Positions 1-8,957 of a stretch of 64,000 nt of DNA are shown here, piece after piece. Origin of the DNA: an uncultured Mollicutes bacterium (lineage in GTDB: Bacteria; Bacillota_I; Bacilli_A; RFN20; CAG-826); NCBI GenBank assembly GCA_900540395.1, contig UQFQ01000006.1, positions 1 to 64,000 on the forward strand. Direction: 5' to 3'. The notes beneath the pieces are model-generated. The model did no database searches, had not been told where the DNA came from, and saw only the letters and a program-made list of their open reading frames with translations. The position numbers were made by a program, and so were the translations under genes. How positions within the stretch are numbered: the first letter of the stretch is position 1; every line of letters starts with the position of its first letter.

Positions 1-91
1 GCATAGTGTAACCACCATTTTGTAAGACTACTGGGGAACCGTTTTTGTTATCTTGAACTATTTCTGCCCCTTCTCTTTTTAATTCATCCAT
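1..91 (-). CDS. 5' end of an unidentified protein (partial)
   Basis: An ATG at 89-91 on the minus strand, preceded by a good Shine-Dalgarno AGGAGG, opens a frame that runs off the left edge of the window after 30 codons. The visible residues begin MDELKREGAEIVQDNKNG and continue with a glycine/valine-rich stretch. It follows recJ directly, with about 10 nt between the stop and this start, so it is probably in the same transcript. The fragment is too short to name. Confidence 0.6.
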   Translation of the reverse strand, partial: MDELKREGAEIVQDNKNGSPVVLQNGGYTM

Positions 92-101
92 ATCAAGCCT
101 C

Positions 102-1658
102 CTAGTAGATTAGCTCATATTCATCAACAATTAGTTGAACGCTTTTAATATTTCTAAAAGTATTTAAACTAATGTATCCGAAAACGTCGATAAAAGAAGC
201 TTCTAATATTTCTCTATCAAAGTTAAATATTAAAATACTTGTCTCTTCATTTACTCTATAAAGTATATGTTTATTATAAATGAAATTTTTTAAATCATTG
301 ATATTAAGCCTACTAATTTTAAATCTTGGCTTAATATGTCCTTCTCCAAATGGCGCAAATTGTCGATAAATATCATAATTTTTTAAATTTAATTCGTTTA
401 AGGCGATTTCGATGTAATTTTTATCTTCTTTAAAAGAAATATCTTTAGTCTCCTTTTCTAAAACGTTTTTAAGATCTAAATATTTATCTTTTAAAATTGA
501 AAAACCACCCGCATTTTCATGCCCACCATAAGCCAAAAACAAATCTGCATTACTTGCCATAAATTTAGCTATATCAAATCCTTTTTTAGAACGAGCACTA
601 CCTTTATAAATGTTTTTATCGCTTTCGCTTTTTGAGAGAACAAAAGTAACTTTGTTATATCTATTTAAAAGTTTATTAGCGATTAATCCTCCAATACCTT
701 CATTCTCTTTATTGATATAAATTAAAGCGTTAGAATTGTTGTTTTCTTCATTAAGATTAACGGAGTTGACTAACTCTTTTCTTCGTTCATTAATCGAATT
801 AATCCAAGAAGATAATTTTAAAATTGTTTCTCTGTCTTTCGAGATAAAATACTTCACAATATTAAAACGAGAATTATCATTTAATAATCTACAAATAGCA
901 TTTATCTTAGGGACAACTTGCATATTCAGATCATCTTCATTTATCTCTTTATTTTGATCACTTAGCAAAGTAAAAATTTCTTCGTAATGATTTTTGTTAA
1001 TTAAATTTAACGCTTCTTTGACTATTAAGCGATTATAAGACAATAAAGGCATAGAGTCACTTAAAGTCGATAAAGCACATAGTGAAAATAAATAATTATC
1101 AAAACGATTCAAATAAAATAAAGAAAAATAAAAAGAAACTACTCCAGCACTAATATTGTATTTACCAAAATGATCATATTCTGGATGCATTATATATTTA
1201 GCGTTTGGAATTGTAGGTCCTAATTTATGGTGATCTAAAACAATCACCTCTATACCTAATGAACTAGCGTAATCTATAGTTTCATTTAATGTAATCCCAT
1301 TATCAACACAAATTATTACTTGATAACCAAGTTTATAAAAACGATCTACATTGCCTTTTGTTAAGCCATAACCATCAAACTCTCTACTAGGAATGTAATA
1401 TCCAGGTTTATAATTATCAGTTGATAAAGCTAGCATTAAAATTGAGGTGGACATAATCCCATCACAATCATAATCGCCATAAATTAAAATTTTCTTATTA
1501 GACAAAATAGCTTCTCTAATATAAGAAGCTATTTTTGAACCATCTTTAAAGATTTCTTTTTGAGGAAGATCATTTAAAGTTTTTTCATTTTCTTCAATTA
1601 ATGTATCGTAATCTAAATTATAAAATTCTAATAATTTTTCTAAAAATAAATTAATCAT
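102..1658 (-). CDS. recJ: Single-stranded-DNA exonuclease RecJ (short form)
   Basis: RecJ is a 5'-3' single-strand DNA exonuclease of recombination and mismatch repair and belongs to the DHH phosphoesterase family. The manganese-binding motifs are visible: DYDCDG at about residues 62-67, a VDNG motif near 118-121 and LDHH at about 141-144. The DHHA1 motif GGHENAGG lies near residue 378. At 518 residues it is much shorter than the Bacillus protein (about 780), lacking its C-terminal extension and much of the usual N-terminal lead-in. It starts 14 nt after the secDF stop, as part of the ruvAB-secDF-recJ run. The family is clear from the motifs; the exact paralogue is slightly less certain because of the length. 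Confidence 0.88.
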   Translation of the reverse strand: MINLFLEKLLEFYNLDYDTLIEENEKTLNDLPQKEIFKDGSKIASYIREAILSNKKILIYGDYDCDGIMSTSILMLALSTDNYKPGYYIPSREFDGYGLTKGNVDRFYKLGYQVIICVDNGITLNETIDYASSLGIEVIVLDHHKLGPTIPNAKYIMHPEYDHFGKYNISAGVVSFYFSLFYLNRFDNYLFSLCALSTLSDSMPLLSYNRLIVKEALNLINKNHYEEIFTLLSDQNKEINEDDLNMQVVPKINAICRLLNDNSRFNIVKYFISKDRETILKLSSWINSINERRKELVNSVNLNEENNNSNALIYINKENEGIGGLIANKLLNRYNKVTFVLSKSESDKNIYKGSARSKKGFDIAKFMASNADLFLAYGGHENAGGFSILKDKYLDLKNVLEKETKDISFKEDKNYIEIALNELNLKNYDIYRQFAPFGEGHIKPRFKISRLNINDLKNFIYNKHILYRVNEETSILIFNFDREILEASFIDVFGYISLNTFRNIKSVQLIVDEYELIY

Positions 1659-1672
1659 ACCTAAGAACTTTC

Positions 1673-4648
1673 TTAATCGTTAATATCGATAAAGATAGCT
1701 TCTTGAGGTCCATCATCAAAGTCAACTTTTTTGCCTTTTTTACTTGCTCTAGCTTTAATTCTGTTTTCAGAAAATCTATCACCGATTTTATCAAAGACTT
1801 TTGTAAAGGCAATTTGAATTGGAAGTTCCATTGCTTTGATAAAGATAATAATAAGGAATAGGCCAACTAAAATGAATAATAAAGTGTTACGATCAAAGGC
1901 TGGGGTGAAGAAGAACGAAAGGACAATGAAAGCAACAAACATAGCATTAACTACAATGTAATTGTAAATTGAATTTCCAGCATAATCATATCTTTCTTCT
2001 CTTGCACCAAGTTCTTTAAGTTCATGTTTATTTTCAAGGAAAGTTAATCTTTCATTAACGAAGAATACATCAAAAATTAAATAAGTAACTAAAGATAGTA
2101 ACAACAAACCTAATGATATTTCACTTGGGAATGGTCCTCTAATAAGTGAGAAAATACCAACGATTGAAACAAGACTTGCACTTCCAATTAAAAGTCCAGT
2201 TAAAGCTTTTGATGGACCAAATCTTAACAAGAAATATAGAAAGATTCCTGCAACTGCAATTGCTGTAGCGATTGAAGACCACATATTGATTAAATCATCA
2301 TTGTAATCATAAGAATGGCTTACAGTAATTGTGTAGTTAGCATCAATGTTTGATTGAATTGCGGCTGTAATTGTATCTGTTAAACTACCTTCTTGATTGA
2401 CTTGACCATTATAAAAATAATAGGTTTCTTGGTTTACATTTTCGACATCAATAACTTCGCCTAAATCAACAACAAAGTAATATTCTCTATTAGTAACTGG
2501 AGTTGTTTCACCACTAACATATTCATAATAGAATGAGTTAACGTCTAGTGAATCTCCAAATACTTGGTTTTCATGTGCGCTATCAGAGTAAATCTCTCCA
2601 AAAGCATTTTGAATTCCGATTTCAACATTATCGGTATTAAAATTATCGTTTGCGTTTCTAACAAGTCTATAAACAACCACTTTTGAATTAGCTTCATTGC
2701 TTGGAGAATTATAAACATTTCCATTTAAAACTTGGAATGTAGTAATTCCAACAATGCTAGCAACTAAAAGTAAACCAGCAATAATACTTGTAACTTTAAA
2801 GGTTCTGTTTGAACTTCTTCTTTTGAATGCATCAAAATAAGTTGGTTTTTCGCCTTTTGACAAATCAGGAATAAGTTTTCTTTCAACACCAAATAATTTA
2901 ATGTGGTTTTGAGCAACTTGAGAATTATATAATAACCAGCTAACTGCTCTAAAGACAATTCCGATGGTAATAATGCTCATTAATACTCCAATTAATAAAA
3001 CTCCACCAAATGATGAAACATAAGAATTAGGAATCAGATAGGTTACAAGACCAATAATTGCTCCAACAACAGTAAAATCTAATAAATTAAATAAAGTCTT
3101 CTTGTTTGCATCTTGATATGCTTTTTTAAGATTCTTACCAAGATAAATATCTTCTTTTGTACGATGTAGCCAAATAGTTACACCTAAAATTGATAATGCA
3201 GCAACTGCAAATAAGCCTAAAATCGTACCAATATTGAATTCGTTTCCTAAGAAATTGAATAAATATAAAGAACCAACAACATTTGCTCCACTTACAATTA
3301 AGCCTAATAAGCCAGGAAGACCATAATTTAATAAGACAAATAAAGAAACAATAACAACTGCAATAATTGTACAAATCAAAACAGTTGAGAATTGTACCAT
3401 TCCTGCTCTTTTAATGTATTCAATAAATGGTGAAACAATATTTTCATTATTATCAACTTGTGATTGATTAATTAAAGTAACATCATATTTCAAATCAGTT
3501 GAATTAAACTTGCCGGCAAGTAAAGTTGCTTTTTTGTAAGCCAATCTTTCATCTGCTTCGACAGTATTATAAGTTTGATAACTTGTTGTTACATCTAAGC
3601 CAGTATCTCCATTAATTGCTCCTAAATTATAATTAGAGAAATAAATATATTCATAAGTTTGAGCAGCTTGATCATCTTCACTTAAAGAAGAATCATAATC
3701 CCAAATAAAGCTTGATGGATTAGTTGTGTCAAAATAAGTTATGACATAATCGTGGAAGTTAGAATCAGTAATATTTCCGTTTTCGTTATCTAATAAAGAT
3801 TGTAAGTTTAAACCATTTAACCAGTTATTGACAACAAAGATTGCATTTTTAGGATCGGTTTTAGTTGCAGTATCTTCAGATCCGCCTTCGCTTGTTCCGG
3901 TATCTGTTGTTGTATTTGATTTTAAAACACCATTTTTATTGAAAAAATTGTGTGCTTCTGAAACTGTTCCAGTATCTCCAGTTGAACCAGAATCACTTCC
4001 GGTATCACCACTAGAACCTGTATCTGTTCCAGAACCAGTATCAGCATTATCAGATCCACTTTCATCATTGGATGAGGTAATACCATCTAACATAGTTTTA
4101 AATTGATCTGGATTTGCAAGTTGAACAACCACATAAGGATAATTGTCACGATATTGAACACTTGCACTGCCTTCAACGAAAAGTTGGTTACTTGCAGTTG
4201 AGGTATTATCGTTATAAACATCTTCTGCCGAAAAACCTAAGTTATATTCTTCGTCAGCGTTTTTAAACATAAAAGAATTAGAAAAGGTTAAATAAGATAA
4301 AATATCATCATAAGTTTGATTAGTATCTTTAAAAGTTAATGAAAAAGTATTGTCTGAATAGCTCTCAAGTTCATAACTTGAAATACCAGCTACAGAAAGC
4401 CTATCTTTAAATGTATCAGTTACTTCTTCAAGAGGTGTTTCACCTGTCTCATCAAAATCCAAATCACCATTATTAGTTCCATCAGAAAAATCAGCTGATG
4501 TTCTTCTTGGAGAAATCTTGAAAACAAAGCGATTTGAAGTTGAGAAATCACCATCACCATTAACAGAAAGAATAGAAGGAACAACTGCTACTAATACTCC
4601 CGTAAGCATGGCGGCTGAAATTGATAAATATCCGATTAATCTTTTCAT
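1673..4648 (-). CDS. secDF: Fused protein-export membrane protein SecDF
   Basis: This is a single-chain SecD-SecF fusion of 991 residues that uses the proton motive force to help SecYEG translocation. An N-terminal membrane segment (about residues 5-28) is followed by a long extracytoplasmic P1-like region. After that come the SecD helices, whose conserved segment includes GTILGLFAVAALSILGV, then a second loop and the SecF helices starting near residue 790. Residues about 191-262 are an unusual low-complexity insertion rich in Ser, Gly, Asp and Thr. The tail is basic then acidic. The start is an ATG with GAGGT upstream. A perfect 14-bp palindrome (ACATTTATAAATGT, 4672-4685) lies in the 125-bp gap before the gene; its role is unknown. 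Confidence 0.9.
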   Translation of the reverse strand: MKRLIGYLSISAAMLTGVLVAVVPSILSVNGDGDFSTSNRFVFKISPRRTSADFSDGTNNGDLDFDETGETPLEEVTDTFKDRLSVAGISSYELESYSDNTFSLTFKDTNQTYDDILSYLTFSNSFMFKNADEEYNLGFSAEDVYNDNTSTASNQLFVEGSASVQYRDNYPYVVVQLANPDQFKTMLDGITSSNDESGSDNADTGSGTDTGSSGDTGSDSGSTGDTGTVSEAHNFFNKNGVLKSNTTTDTGTSEGGSEDTATKTDPKNAIFVVNNWLNGLNLQSLLDNENGNITDSNFHDYVITYFDTTNPSSFIWDYDSSLSEDDQAAQTYEYIYFSNYNLGAINGDTGLDVTTSYQTYNTVEADERLAYKKATLLAGKFNSTDLKYDVTLINQSQVDNNENIVSPFIEYIKRAGMVQFSTVLICTIIAVVIVSLFVLLNYGLPGLLGLIVSGANVVGSLYLFNFLGNEFNIGTILGLFAVAALSILGVTIWLHRTKEDIYLGKNLKKAYQDANKKTLFNLLDFTVVGAIIGLVTYLIPNSYVSSFGGVLLIGVLMSIITIGIVFRAVSWLLYNSQVAQNHIKLFGVERKLIPDLSKGEKPTYFDAFKRRSSNRTFKVTSIIAGLLLVASIVGITTFQVLNGNVYNSPSNEANSKVVVYRLVRNANDNFNTDNVEIGIQNAFGEIYSDSAHENQVFGDSLDVNSFYYEYVSGETTPVTNREYYFVVDLGEVIDVENVNQETYYFYNGQVNQEGSLTDTITAAIQSNIDANYTITVSHSYDYNDDLINMWSSIATAIAVAGIFLYFLLRFGPSKALTGLLIGSASLVSIVGIFSLIRGPFPSEISLGLLLLSLVTYLIFDVFFVNERLTFLENKHELKELGAREERYDYAGNSIYNYIVVNAMFVAFIVLSFFFTPAFDRNTLLFILVGLFLIIIFIKAMELPIQIAFTKVFDKIGDRFSENRIKARASKKGKKVDFDDGPQEAIFIDIND

Positions 4649-4773
4649 AATATACCTCGTATTTATAAATTACATTTATAAATGTACTTGATAATATTAC
4701 TACATAACCCCATAAAACACAAAAACATTTTTCAATTAAAAACAAATGCAAAATTTCATAATTTTTATGGATT

Positions 4774-5736
4774 TTAGCGAATGTATTTAAAATAAAATTC
4801 TTGACCTTTTTTAGTCAGCATTCGACCTCTTCGAGTTCTAGCTACTAGTCCAATAGTCACTAAGTATGGCTCGTAATTTTCTTTGAGATTAACTACGTTT
4901 TCATTAAGCACGCTAGCAAGCGATTCAAGACTAACAGGTTCGCTTTGAAAAACCTCATAAAGGGTCTTAATAATCTTTTGATCAAACATTGTAAGGCCAT
5001 ATTCATCAATCTTGATAAAAGAGAAAAAATCTTTTAATAACTTGAGATTTGCAGACTTTTTGTCTAAATACAAACAATAATCAGATAATCTTTTTAAAAG
5101 ATTATTTAGTATTCGAGGATTATTTTTTACTCTTTTAACAAAAAATAAAGGCGCTTCTTCGTCTTCAAAATTCACATTAAATTTTACTGCATTACATAGC
5201 AAAATATGTTTTAAATCGTTTTCATTATATGGCTCAAAATGAAACTTAATAGCAAATCGATCTCTTAAAGGAACTGATAAATATCCTTCTAAAGTTGTTG
5301 CTCCTATTAATGTAAATTTTGGTAATTTTATACTAATAACTTTAGTTTTTTCTTCACTTTTATAAGTTAAATTAATGATGTAATCATCCATGACTGAGTA
5401 AAGAATTTCTTCAAGTTTTTTATCTAAACGATGAATTTCATCTATAAAAAATATCTCATTTTCTTTGATCGAAGCTAAAATTTCAACCAAATCTTGTATA
5501 GTTGCAATCATTGGTGCATTAATAACTCGAATTTTAGTGTTCATCTCAGTCGATAAAACGTAAGCTAAACTAGTTTTCCCCATACCACTAGGACCAATTA
5601 GCAAAATATGATCAAGACAGGTCTTCTGCTTCTTTGCACTATAAATATAAACTTTAAGCTCGTTTACAATTTGACTTTGGCCAAAATAATCCTCAAAAGA
5701 TTTTGGTCTAGTAATTGATAAAAGTTCACTATTCAT
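4774..5736 (-). CDS. ruvB: Holliday junction branch migration helicase RuvB
   Basis: RuvB is the AAA+ motor that drives branch migration of Holliday junctions with RuvA. Walker A (GPSGMGKT, residues 48-55), Walker B (FFIDEIH, around 96-102), the sensor segment GATTLEG and the PLRDRFA box are all visible. A winged-helix C-terminus ends in ARTRRGRMLTKKG, which resembles the DNA-binding tail of the family. The length (320) is normal. Its start overlaps the end of ruvA by 8 nt, so the two are translationally coupled. No ruvC is present beside them, as is usual in Firmicutes and Mollicutes. Confidence 0.96.
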   Translation of the reverse strand: MNSELLSITRPKSFEDYFGQSQIVNELKVYIYSAKKQKTCLDHILLIGPSGMGKTSLAYVLSTEMNTKIRVINAPMIATIQDLVEILASIKENEIFFIDEIHRLDKKLEEILYSVMDDYIINLTYKSEEKTKVISIKLPKFTLIGATTLEGYLSVPLRDRFAIKFHFEPYNENDLKHILLCNAVKFNVNFEDEEAPLFFVKRVKNNPRILNNLLKRLSDYCLYLDKKSANLKLLKDFFSFIKIDEYGLTMFDQKIIKTLYEVFQSEPVSLESLASVLNENVVNLKENYEPYLVTIGLVARTRRGRMLTKKGQEFYFKYIR

Positions 5737-6280
5737 TTTTCAACCTCAGAATTGCTTCTTTCATTGCTTCACTATTTTCTAATCCATCAGGCAAAGCATC
5801 TAAAACGGCTAAGACTTTTTGAGGAGAATAATTTAAATTGACTAAAGCATTGAACACATCATGATATTTATAATTTAAACCTTGAATGTTAATTACTTTA
5901 TTTTTAAGTTCATAATAAATTCGATCAGCCTTTGAACCAATACTACTTATTTTCTGCAAAGCGCTTAAATCCTTGTTTCTTATAAGTGAAACTAAACCAA
6001 CACTTGATAATTTACGGATAATATTAAGAGCAGTTTTTGGGCCTATTCCACTTATTTTTATAAGTTCAGTAAAAACAAATTTATCAAGTTTATTTAAAAA
6101 GCCATACAAAGAAATACTTTCTTCGTTATGAAAAATGTATGTAAATACAGTGTAAATATTTTCAATAACAAAAGAATCGCTATTTAAAACGTTAATTTCA
6201 AAGGAAATTCCTAAATCAGTTAGTAAAGAAATTTGTTGGTTTTTAATATCAACAACTTTCCCTTTTATATAATCAAACAA
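5729..6280 (-). CDS. ruvA: Holliday junction DNA-binding protein RuvA
   Basis: RuvA binds four-way junctions as a tetramer and loads RuvB. The N-terminal OB-fold begins MFDYIKGKVVDI, and the helix-hairpin-helix pair is visible as LIKISGIGPKTALNII followed by LQKISSIGSKADRI. A short C-terminal domain ends in an acidic-basic helix that should contact RuvB. The length of 183 is slightly below the usual 195-205. It lies 16 nt after obgE and overlaps ruvB. Confidence 0.94.
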   Translation of the reverse strand: MFDYIKGKVVDIKNQQISLLTDLGISFEINVLNSDSFVIENIYTVFTYIFHNEESISLYGFLNKLDKFVFTELIKISGIGPKTALNIIRKLSSVGLVSLIRNKDLSALQKISSIGSKADRIYYELKNKVINIQGLNYKYHDVFNALVNLNYSPQKVLAVLDALPDGLENSEAMKEAILRLKNE

Positions 6281-6296
6281 ATTAATTTATATGGAA

Positions 6297-7556
6297 TTAT
6301 TCGTAATATTCAAATTCAAAATCAGCAATCTTGACAGTATCACCGGTTCTAGCTCCGATTTCATGTAGCTTTTCGTCAACGCCAATTTTATTTAAATATG
6401 TTAAAAGTCTAAGCATTCCTTCATCAGTTGAAATGTTAATTAAGTTATAAGTTCTAATTACTCTATCACCAATTATTTCGTAATAGCCTTCTTTGCGCTT
6501 AACGATATCAAAAATATCTTCCTCATCATTAAGATTAAAGACTTCTTCTTTATCTTCTTCTTTATAGACTGGCCAGATTGGAGCATCTTTTAAAAGCTCA
6601 ACACATTTATACAAAACTTTATCAAGATTTTCTTCACTAATGCATGAAACAGGAATAACAGGTTTATTGAGTTTTGATTCAAACTCTTTCAACTTTTCTT
6701 CACTACCTTCTTCATCCATTTTTGAAGCAACAACAATTTCTGGACGATCTAAAAGATGCATACCATAATTATTAAGTTCATCTTTGATATCTAAATAATC
6801 TTGGTAAGGATCTTCTCTTGACATATCAACCATATGAACTAAAACACGACATCTCTCAATATGACGTAAAAACATTAAACCAAGACCTTTACCCAAGTGA
6901 GCACCTTTTATTAAACCAGGCATATCAGCAATAACAAAACTATCCTCACCAATTTTAGCAACACCTAAATTAGGAACAATAGTTGTAAAAGCGTAATCGC
7001 CAATTTCGGCTTTACAATTAGTAACACAGCTTATAAAAGTGCTTTTACCAGCATTTGGAAGACCAATAACGCCTACATCAGCAAGAAGTTTTAATTCTAA
7101 AATTAATCTTTTCTTTTCTCCTGGTAACCCATTTTCTGTAATTTTTGGACATCTATTACGTGAACTCTTAAAGGCAGAGTTGCCTCTACCGCCTCTTCCA
7201 CCTTTACAAATAAGGTAAGTTTCGCCGACTTCTTTTAAATCGCATATAAATTGGTGATTTTCTTCTAAAAAGACAACCGTGCCAACAGGTAAATCAATAT
7301 AAATGTCTTCGGCTGCATGTCCATATTGATTTTTAATATCGCCATTTTCACCATCAAGAGCGATAAATGTTCTTGAATGTCGATAATTTACAAGAGTGGT
7401 TGTTGTTTTTGAGCATCTTAAATAAACGGAACCGCCTCTTCCGCCATTTCCACCAGCTGGTCCACCTTTTGGGACGCCTCTTTCACGACGAAAAGCAATG
7501 CGTCCATTACCGCCTTTTCCACTTCTTACTTCAATAATCGCTCTATCAATAAACAT
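6297..7556 (-). CDS. obg: Obg-family GTPase ObgE/CgtA
   Basis: Obg is an essential GTPase of large-subunit ribosome assembly and stress signalling. The glycine-rich Obg domain occupies about residues 1-158, with many GGxGG turns. The G domain follows with G1 GLPNAGKS (165-172) and G3 DMPGL (211-215). The C-terminal OCT domain (about 340-419) has YYEIIGDRVIRTY and ARTGDTVKI. The length of 419 is typical. The gene follows rpmA, separated by a hairpin that could act as a partial terminator. The order L21-Prp-L27-Obg is classical for Firmicutes. Confidence 0.96.
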   Translation of the reverse strand: MFIDRAIIEVRSGKGGNGRIAFRRERGVPKGGPAGGNGGRGGSVYLRCSKTTTTLVNYRHSRTFIALDGENGDIKNQYGHAAEDIYIDLPVGTVVFLEENHQFICDLKEVGETYLICKGGRGGRGNSAFKSSRNRCPKITENGLPGEKKRLILELKLLADVGVIGLPNAGKSTFISCVTNCKAEIGDYAFTTIVPNLGVAKIGEDSFVIADMPGLIKGAHLGKGLGLMFLRHIERCRVLVHMVDMSREDPYQDYLDIKDELNNYGMHLLDRPEIVVASKMDEEGSEEKLKEFESKLNKPVIPVSCISEENLDKVLYKCVELLKDAPIWPVYKEEDKEEVFNLNDEEDIFDIVKRKEGYYEIIGDRVIRTYNLINISTDEGMLRLLTYLNKIGVDEKLHEIGARTGDTVKIADFEFEYYE

Positions 7557-7570
7557 AAAATTGTCCCTTT

Positions 7571-7604
7571 AAAAGAAAATCACCTGTTAAGAAACAGATG
7601 ATTT
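7571..7604 (-). terminator. Intrinsic terminator or attenuator between rpmA and obg
   Basis: On the minus strand a 10-bp stem (AAATCATCTG with CAGGTGATTT, one G-U pair, 8-nt loop) is followed by TCTTTT, just after the rpmA stop. The short, interrupted U-tract suggests partial termination that lowers obg relative to the ribosomal proteins. Obg has no clear promoter of its own in the remaining few bases. Confidence 0.65.
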
Positions 7605-7615
7605 CATTTTCATAA

Positions 7616-7915
7616 TTAAGCAGCTACTTCGTAGACGCTAACACGTTTTCTATTTTTGCCAACTCTTTCGTATTTAACAATACCAGCTTTTGTAGCAAAA
7701 ATTGTATCATCACTACCCTTTTTAGTGTTAACACCAGGATAGATTCTTGTACCACGTTGTCTATAAATAATCATGCCTGCTTTACAAAATTGACCATCGC
7801 TTCTTTTTGCGCCGAGTCTTCTACCAGCAGAATCTCTACCGTTTTTAGTACTACCGACACCTTTATGGGATGCGAATAATTGTAAATCAAGTTTAAAACT
7901 TAAATACATAAACAT
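7616..7915 (-). CDS. rpmA: Ribosomal protein L27 with cleavable N-terminal extension
   Basis: L27 is a large-subunit protein whose N-terminus reaches the peptidyl transferase centre. The mature part begins [15 protein letters not shown]. It is preceded by an extension ending in LDLQLF (residues about 9-14), which matches the Firmicutes L27 motif removed by the Prp protease. Cleavage after Phe14 would expose the functional N-terminus. The gene for Prp lies immediately upstream. The length (99) fits an uncleaved precursor. Either of the first two Met codons could be the start. Confidence 0.96.
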   Translation of the reverse strand: MFMYLSFKLDLQLFASHKGVGSTKNGRDSAGRRLGAKRSDGQFCKAGMIIYRQRGTRIYPGVNTKKGSDDTIFATKAGIVKYERVGKNRKRVSVYEVAA

Positions 7916-7923
7916 CTTCCTTT

Positions 7924-8232
7924 CTACATTTTCTTAGAAATTGAGATATAAGATTTATAAGATTCTTCTATAGTCATAAGCTGGATCAAGATAGTTCTCA
8001 TAACAATCTCATCGTTTTTATTCAAATTATCCTTTGTATCGATAATTAATTTACCACTTTCAATGATAATTTGATAATTTTGATGATTTGTTAAGGCGTT
8101 ACATCCGCCAACCAATATTGCACTAACTGCGCTGCAGACAATGTCTTTACCTTTTTCAGCAAATAAAGCATGTCCAATAGCTTCAATTTTAACAACCTTA
8201 TCGTCTTTTTCTAAAAAAGTGATTTTAATCAT
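7924..8232 (-). CDS. prp: Ribosomal-processing cysteine protease Prp
   Basis: Prp (YsxB family) cleaves the N-terminal extension of L27. The catalytic pair is visible as His21 in IGHA and Cys33 in DIVCSAVS, at the same spacing as in characterised Prp proteins. The length of 102 is normal. It is sandwiched between rplU and rpmA, one base from the rplU stop, the conserved order in Firmicutes. The presence of both the protease and the L27 target motif supports an active processing pathway here. Confidence 0.93.
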   Translation of the reverse strand: MIKITFLEKDDKVVKIEAIGHALFAEKGKDIVCSAVSAILVGGCNALTNHQNYQIIIESGKLIIDTKDNLNKNDEIVMRTILIQLMTIEESYKSYISISKKM

Positions 8233-8544
8233 TTACTTTGAATTAATACTTGTAATAGTTAAGCAAGTATATGGTTGTCTATGTCCAATATGTTTATGAT
8301 AAGTAGTTTTTGCTTTGTACTTATAAACATGGATCTTTTTGCCTAAACCTTGCTTTTCAACTTTTGCAACAACTGAAGCACCTTTAATTGTTGGGTTACC
8401 AGTTACAACATTTTTGTCACTAATTAAAAGTACATCAGTGAATGTGTAATCAGTGCCGGCTTCTACATTGAGTTTTTCAACATAGATTTTTTGTCCAACC
8501 TCAACTTTAAGTTGCTTACCGCCAGTTAAAATTATAGCGTACAT
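8233..8544 (-). CDS. rplU: Ribosomal protein L21
   Basis: L21 is a 23S rRNA-binding protein of the large subunit. The 103-residue product begins [18 protein letters not shown] and ends with the family signature [11 protein letters not shown]. It is the first gene of the rplU-prp-rpmA-obg run. A structured leader and a good promoter lie upstream, consistent with autogenous control of this operon in Firmicutes. Confidence 0.97.
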   Translation of the reverse strand: MYAIILTGGKQLKVEVGQKIYVEKLNVEAGTDYTFTDVLLISDKNVVTGNPTIKGASVVAKVEKQGLGKKIHVYKYKAKTTYHKHIGHRQPYTCLTITSINSK

Positions 8545-8648
8545 CTAATATGCCTCCGATTTTTAAAATAATTACTCGCTTTTAAGGTAATTCGTGAGAA
8601 TTTTAGGGACCTTTTCAATGCGGTTGTACCAAAAATGGGGTTACAACG
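8545..8648 (-). ncRNA. Ribosomal L21 leader (cis-regulatory RNA)
   Basis: About 100 nt of untranslated leader separates the promoter from rplU. It contains short paired elements (GCGTTGTAACC with GGTACAACCGC, and GCGAGTAATT with AATTACC-like partners) and a GGTCCC segment. Position, size and operon match the L21 leader family known upstream of rplU in Firmicutes, which is thought to bind L21. The identification is by context and structure; a covariance search was not possible. Confidence 0.55.
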
Positions 8649-8654
8649 CTAATT

Positions 8655-8682
8655 ATTATACATTTTATTCGTTAATAATCAA
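8655..8682 (-). promoter_or_regulatory. Promoter of the rplU operon
   Basis: On the minus strand a -35 TTGATT (8677-8682) and a -10 TATAAT (8655-8660) are separated by 16 nt, with TG directly before the -10. Transcription would start near 8648 and give the L21 leader. Confidence 0.75.
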
Positions 8683-8709
8683 GTAAAAGATTTAAGGAAG
8701 ATGTTTCAC

Positions 8710-8895
8710 CTATTTCCACTGGAATTTATACCCGCCAGGGAGTTGAATTAGTCCATCCTCAGTGTAGAAAAGTTTATAAATTGCAACTGCAACAACAGCT
8801 ATGGCCATAACCGCCATAACAGCCGATAAAGTAATCGCTTCTCCACAACGAATGGAACTTAATTCATTTTTAGATAAAGGAATCTTGTTTTCCAT
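8710..8895 (-). CDS. Small hydrophobic peptide with double-glycine-like leader
   Basis: The 61-residue product starts MENKIPLSKNELSSIRCG. This resembles the double-glycine leaders of class II bacteriocins and ComC peptides (LSxxELxxIxGG), with CG in place of GG. The remainder is one long hydrophobic helix (about residues 22-42) and a tail ending GGYKFQWK. A strong Shine-Dalgarno (AAAGGAGG) sits 9 nt before the ATG, but it is buried in a perfect 10-bp hairpin. The gene follows valS and precedes the rplU promoter. It could be a secreted peptide or simply a small membrane protein; no matching exporter is in the window. It is probably real, function unknown. Confidence 0.7.
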   Translation of the reverse strand: MENKIPLSKNELSSIRCGEAITLSAVMAVMAIAVVAVAIYKLFYTEDGLIQLPGGYKFQWK

Positions 8896-8902
8896 ATTTA
8901 AA

Positions 8903-8931
8903 AACCTCCTTTCACTAATATAAAGGAGGTT
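8903..8931 (-). promoter_or_regulatory. Hairpin that sequesters the Shine-Dalgarno of the 61-aa peptide
   Basis: On the minus strand AACCTCCTTT pairs perfectly with AAAGGAGGTT across a 9-nt loop, followed by TTTTTAAA. The 3' arm is the ribosome-binding site of the peptide at 8710-8895. The same stem and short U-run could also terminate the valS transcript. It therefore looks like a combined terminator and translational lock. Confidence 0.65.
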
Positions 8932-8957
8932 ATTTCATTTTTTTTTAAAAAAAACTT

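Noticed and set aside
3828..4106. 92-residue plus-strand frame opposite secDF
   Set aside because: It is the mirror of the low-complexity Ser/Asp/Gly insert; repetitive codons keep the opposite frame open.
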